From contig NZ_STGT01000001.1 of the NCBI RefSeq assembly GCF_004912145.1, positions 1,054,001 to 1,118,000 of the forward strand: DNA of 64,000 nucleotides, written 5' to 3'. Source of the DNA: Peteryoungia rhizophila. Its GTDB lineage: Bacteria; Pseudomonadota; Alphaproteobacteria; Rhizobiales; Rhizobiaceae. The notes beneath the pieces were generated by a model. That model was not told where the DNA came from. It ran no database searches and saw only the letters and a program-made list of their open reading frames with translations. The first letter of the stretch is position 1. Every line of letters begins with the position of its first letter. Shown here piece by piece: positions 61,930-64,000 of this stretch. The translations under genes were made by a program, and so were the position numbers.

Positions 61930-63342
61930 TCAGCTCAAAGCCTTCTTCAGCGGGGCGATGTGGCGGAAGACCAGGATATCCAGGAGAAAAACTGCCAAGA
62001 GGACGGCGCCCGACAGCGGGAAAAGCAGTGCCGTCGCAAGCATGACGAAGGCGCCGGTCTTCCACAGCGGCCCCGGAGCACCCACGGTCGGCGCCACCAG
62101 ACGGGCGGCACCCTTCGGGCGACGCTTCCACCACATGACGAAACCGCTGACCGAGAGGAAGATGATAGACAGACAGAAAATATTGACCAGCACCAGGTTC
62201 CAGAGGCCCATGTCGCCTTCGTGGAGAGCGATACCCGCCGCCATGGCTTTGCCGGCTGCGCCGTAGTCACCGAAACCGACATCGGCGAGGATGCGGCCGG
62301 TATACTGATCGATGTGGACGGTGCGATCGTCAAGCGGGTTGGCGCTGTCATTGCTCATCGTGTCGCGGGCAATGGTCCAGACGGCAGTTTCGTCGCCTGG
62401 GAAAGCCAGCTGGAAGCGCTGGTCGAAGCCGAGGGTGCGGGCGAGCGTAGCGATGGCATCGAGAGTGACGGGTTCATCTTCCGGCGTACCGGTGACGCCC
62501 GCTGCGGAGCCGGAGGCTGGCATCGGCGTCTGCTCGAGCGTCCACGGGACTTCCTTGATGCCGCCATGGTTCATGCTGGCATGGGTCTTGTCCGAGAGGG
62601 GGACGTTGTCCCACTTCTCCGCCGGGAAGGTGCTCCAGGCCTGGGTCATCTTCTCGCCCCAGATGCCGGCCCAGGTGAGACCCGAAACGAGGAAGACGAC
62701 CAGGAAGAGCGAGGCGTAGAAGCCGATCGTCATGTGCAGCGACTTCCACAGCTGGCGGCCCCTGGCGGAGAGCTGCGGGACGAGCACAGAGCCCAAGCCA
62801 CGGCCGTCGCGCGGCCACCACAGATACAGGCCGGTGACGACAAGCATGATGCCGAAGCCGGCGGCGATTTCGATCAGACGATCTCCGAGATCGCCGATCA
62901 GGAGCGTACCGTGAATGGCGCTGGCCAGATCATAGAGACCGTCGCGCCGGTGCCAGTAGCCGAGGGCTTCCGCCTTGTAGGGATCGACGGCGACCATGAA
63001 GGAGGTTTCCCCCTGATTGATCCGGAACAGCGAGGCCTGTTCATCCGTGCGCGGGGCGATGTATTGCACGATCTGGCCGGGAAGCTCGCGGACGGCGGCT
63101 TCGGCCTGGGCGGAGACACTGGCATGCGTCGCCTGGGGCGTGACGACATAGGTCTTTTCGCCGTCGCGGCCGAAAAGCGTGGCGGTCCAGAGCATGGTCA
63201 GGCCGGTGACGGCGAGCATGAGCAGGAAGGGGGCGACATAGAGGCCGGCATAGAAGTGCCAGCGCCAGGCTGTGATGTAGAAGCGGCGGGACAGCGCAGA
63301 GCTGTCGGCCTTGGCGGGGGAGAGATCGGAAACGAGGGTCAT
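61930..63342 (-). CDS. PepSY-associated membrane protein (PepSY_TM)
   Basis: A 470-residue protein with four or five hydrophobic helices (WRWHFYAGLYVAPFLLMLAVTGLTML, IEIAAGFGIMLVVTGLYLWWPRDG, MTIGFYASLFLVVFLVSGLTWAG, LVLVNIFCLSIIFLSVSGFVMWWKRRP) and long periplasmic loops. The pattern matches PepSY-associated membrane proteins, which in related bacteria accompany siderophore receptors or iron reduction. Histidines in YITAWRWHFYAG and ALHEGDMG could bind haem. It is followed upstream by a Crp/Fnr gene. Confidence 0.9.
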   Translation of the reverse strand: MTLVSDLSPAKADSSALSRRFYITAWRWHFYAGLYVAPFLLMLAVTGLTMLWTATLFGRDGEKTYVVTPQATHASVSAQAEAAVRELPGQIVQYIAPRTDEQASLFRINQGETSFMVAVDPYKAEALGYWHRRDGLYDLASAIHGTLLIGDLGDRLIEIAAGFGIMLVVTGLYLWWPRDGRGLGSVLVPQLSARGRQLWKSLHMTIGFYASLFLVVFLVSGLTWAGIWGEKMTQAWSTFPAEKWDNVPLSDKTHASMNHGGIKEVPWTLEQTPMPASGSAAGVTGTPEDEPVTLDAIATLARTLGFDQRFQLAFPGDETAVWTIARDTMSNDSANPLDDRTVHIDQYTGRILADVGFGDYGAAGKAMAAGIALHEGDMGLWNLVLVNIFCLSIIFLSVSGFVMWWKRRPKGAARLVAPTVGAPGPLWKTGAFVMLATALLFPLSGAVLLAVFLLDILVFRHIAPLKKALS

Positions 63343-63370
63343 CCTGGGTCTCGACTGTTTAGAGGAGGGT

Positions 63371-64000
63371 TCAGTAGGAAAGCGGGCGATCGCCAGCGGC
63401 GAGGCCCGAAAGCTGTTGCGGGTCGAGCACGGTGACGAGATCGCCGCGCTCGAGGTCGATGAGCCCCGCCTTCTTCAGGCGGGTGAAACACCGGCTGACG
63501 GTCTCGACGGTCAGACCGAGCCAGTCGGCCAGGTCTCCGCGGGTCGGATAAAGATGGTAGGTGATCGCGCGGCGGCGCTTGTCGCGCGCCGGGCGGCCGA
63601 AATGGCGCGCGAGATCGAGGAGGGCGAAGGCCACGCGCTCTGGCGCCGTCTTGCGACCGAGGAGCATGACCAAACCTTGGGAGCGCTCGAGCATCTCACC
63701 AAGGGCCAGCTCCCGGTCGCTCTGGCTCATGGTCACGGCTTCCAGCCGGGTGAAGCCCAAGGTTTCTGCGGAGTATCTTATGTGTTCACCGAGCCCAAGG
63801 CCGATCAGCCGGCCGGGCCCGATCAGATCGATGATCTGCCGCCTTCCGTCAGACAGGGTCTGGGCGGTGGCGACACATCCATCGACCACGCGGTATTGCG
63901 GGGAGCCGGCGAGGCCTTCGCGGAAGATCATGGTCCTCGGCGGCAGAAGTGGACCGGCCAGGGACGTGGTTCTGGTGGGCTTGGGGATGGAGGAAGACGC
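63371..64000 (-). CDS. Crp/Fnr-family transcriptional regulator (partial, start off the right edge)
   Basis: The right edge cuts the N-terminus; the frame stays open through 64000. The visible 209 residues include the end of a cyclic-nucleotide-type sensor (LPPRTMIFREGLAG, IIDLIGPGRLIG) and a helix-turn-helix (TRGDLADWLGLTVETVSRCFTRLKKAGLI) with the E-x-x-S-R recognition pattern of FNR/FixK. The Fe-S cysteines, if any, would lie outside the window, so an oxygen-sensing role is unknown. The stop is 28 bases upstream of the PepSY_TM gene, so the two may be in one operon. Confidence 0.88.
   Translation of the reverse strand, partial: ASSSIPKPTRTTSLAGPLLPPRTMIFREGLAGSPQYRVVDGCVATAQTLSDGRRQIIDLIGPGRLIGLGLGEHIRYSAETLGFTRLEAVTMSQSDRELALGEMLERSQGLVMLLGRKTAPERVAFALLDLARHFGRPARDKRRRAITYHLYPTRGDLADWLGLTVETVSRCFTRLKKAGLIDLERGDLVTVLDPQQLSGLAAGDRPLSY

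Overview
The window looks like a piece of chromosome from a member of the Rhizobiaceae (Rhizobium/Agrobacterium-type Alphaproteobacteria). The base composition is GC-rich. Family content points the same way: an MbfA-type membrane ferritin behind a perfect Irr/ICE-like box, a BA14K protein, a BTLCP transglutaminase-like peptidase, an ECF42 sigma factor next to a YCII gene, two N-acetylglutaminylglutamine amide synthesis genes, and GGAAC-N19-TT promoters of the alphaproteobacterial general stress type. No prophage, insertion sequence or CRISPR array was seen.

Layout. 1-2.5 kb: end of an iron/siderophore ABC importer (permease end plus ATPase), then rsgA and a small protein. 2.5-12.2 kb (minus strand): translation genes pheT, a DUF2442 gene, pheS, a kinase-fold gene, rplT, rpmI, then a PhoP/PhoQ-like two-component system with two Asp-rich secreted proteins, then infC with an ATT start. 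12.3-21.5 kb: hydrolase, BTLCP peptidase, MFS carrier, mbfA divergent from a truncated haemoglobin, orphan TRAP binding protein, membrane alpha/beta hydrolase, deacetylase-fold amidohydrolase. 21.5-28.6 kb: two divergent XRE-cupin regulators, one leading a GNAT gene and the other kbl-tdh (threonine breakdown), then a MOSC protein and a FAD/NAD(P) enzyme. 28.6-32.8 kb: a compact ECF sigma/anti-sigma locus in which four genes carry the same promoter element (GGAATAAA[C/T]-N12-CGT). 32.8-40.4 kb: SnoaL-like protein, GNAT plus nitrilase, a frameshifted ECF42 sigma gene with YCII, lepA, HxlR regulator, ccdAB and a DUF1508 protein. 40.4-41.86 kb: the only long gene-free stretch, holding a duplicated element of about 195 bp, REP-like palindromes and a hairpin-rich segment. 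41.9-53 kb: vanadium haloperoxidase with a CRTAC1-like partner, amidotransferase, DoxX, SelW-like protein, BA14K, tRNA-Leu(CAG), NlpC/P60, MarR, leucyl aminopeptidase, TPR lipoprotein, YigZ. 53-64 kb: an FtsK/SpoIIIE translocase without membrane segments, YihY/BrkB, the NAGGN osmolyte pair, a PepSY membrane protein, and a Crp/Fnr regulator that runs off the right edge.

The best candidate for an undescribed system is the ECF locus at 28.6-32.8 kb, where one sigma factor appears to drive its anti-sigma factor, a secreted S8 protease, a DUF6065-like protein and an Asn/Ser-repeat secreted protein. Two other observations stand out. The ECF42 gene is broken exactly inside a perfect 17-bp inverted repeat, which suggests a hairpin-templated mutation. 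The L-threonine dehydrogenase has lost all four structural-zinc cysteines. All function calls come from reading the sequence and family knowledge; no database search was run.
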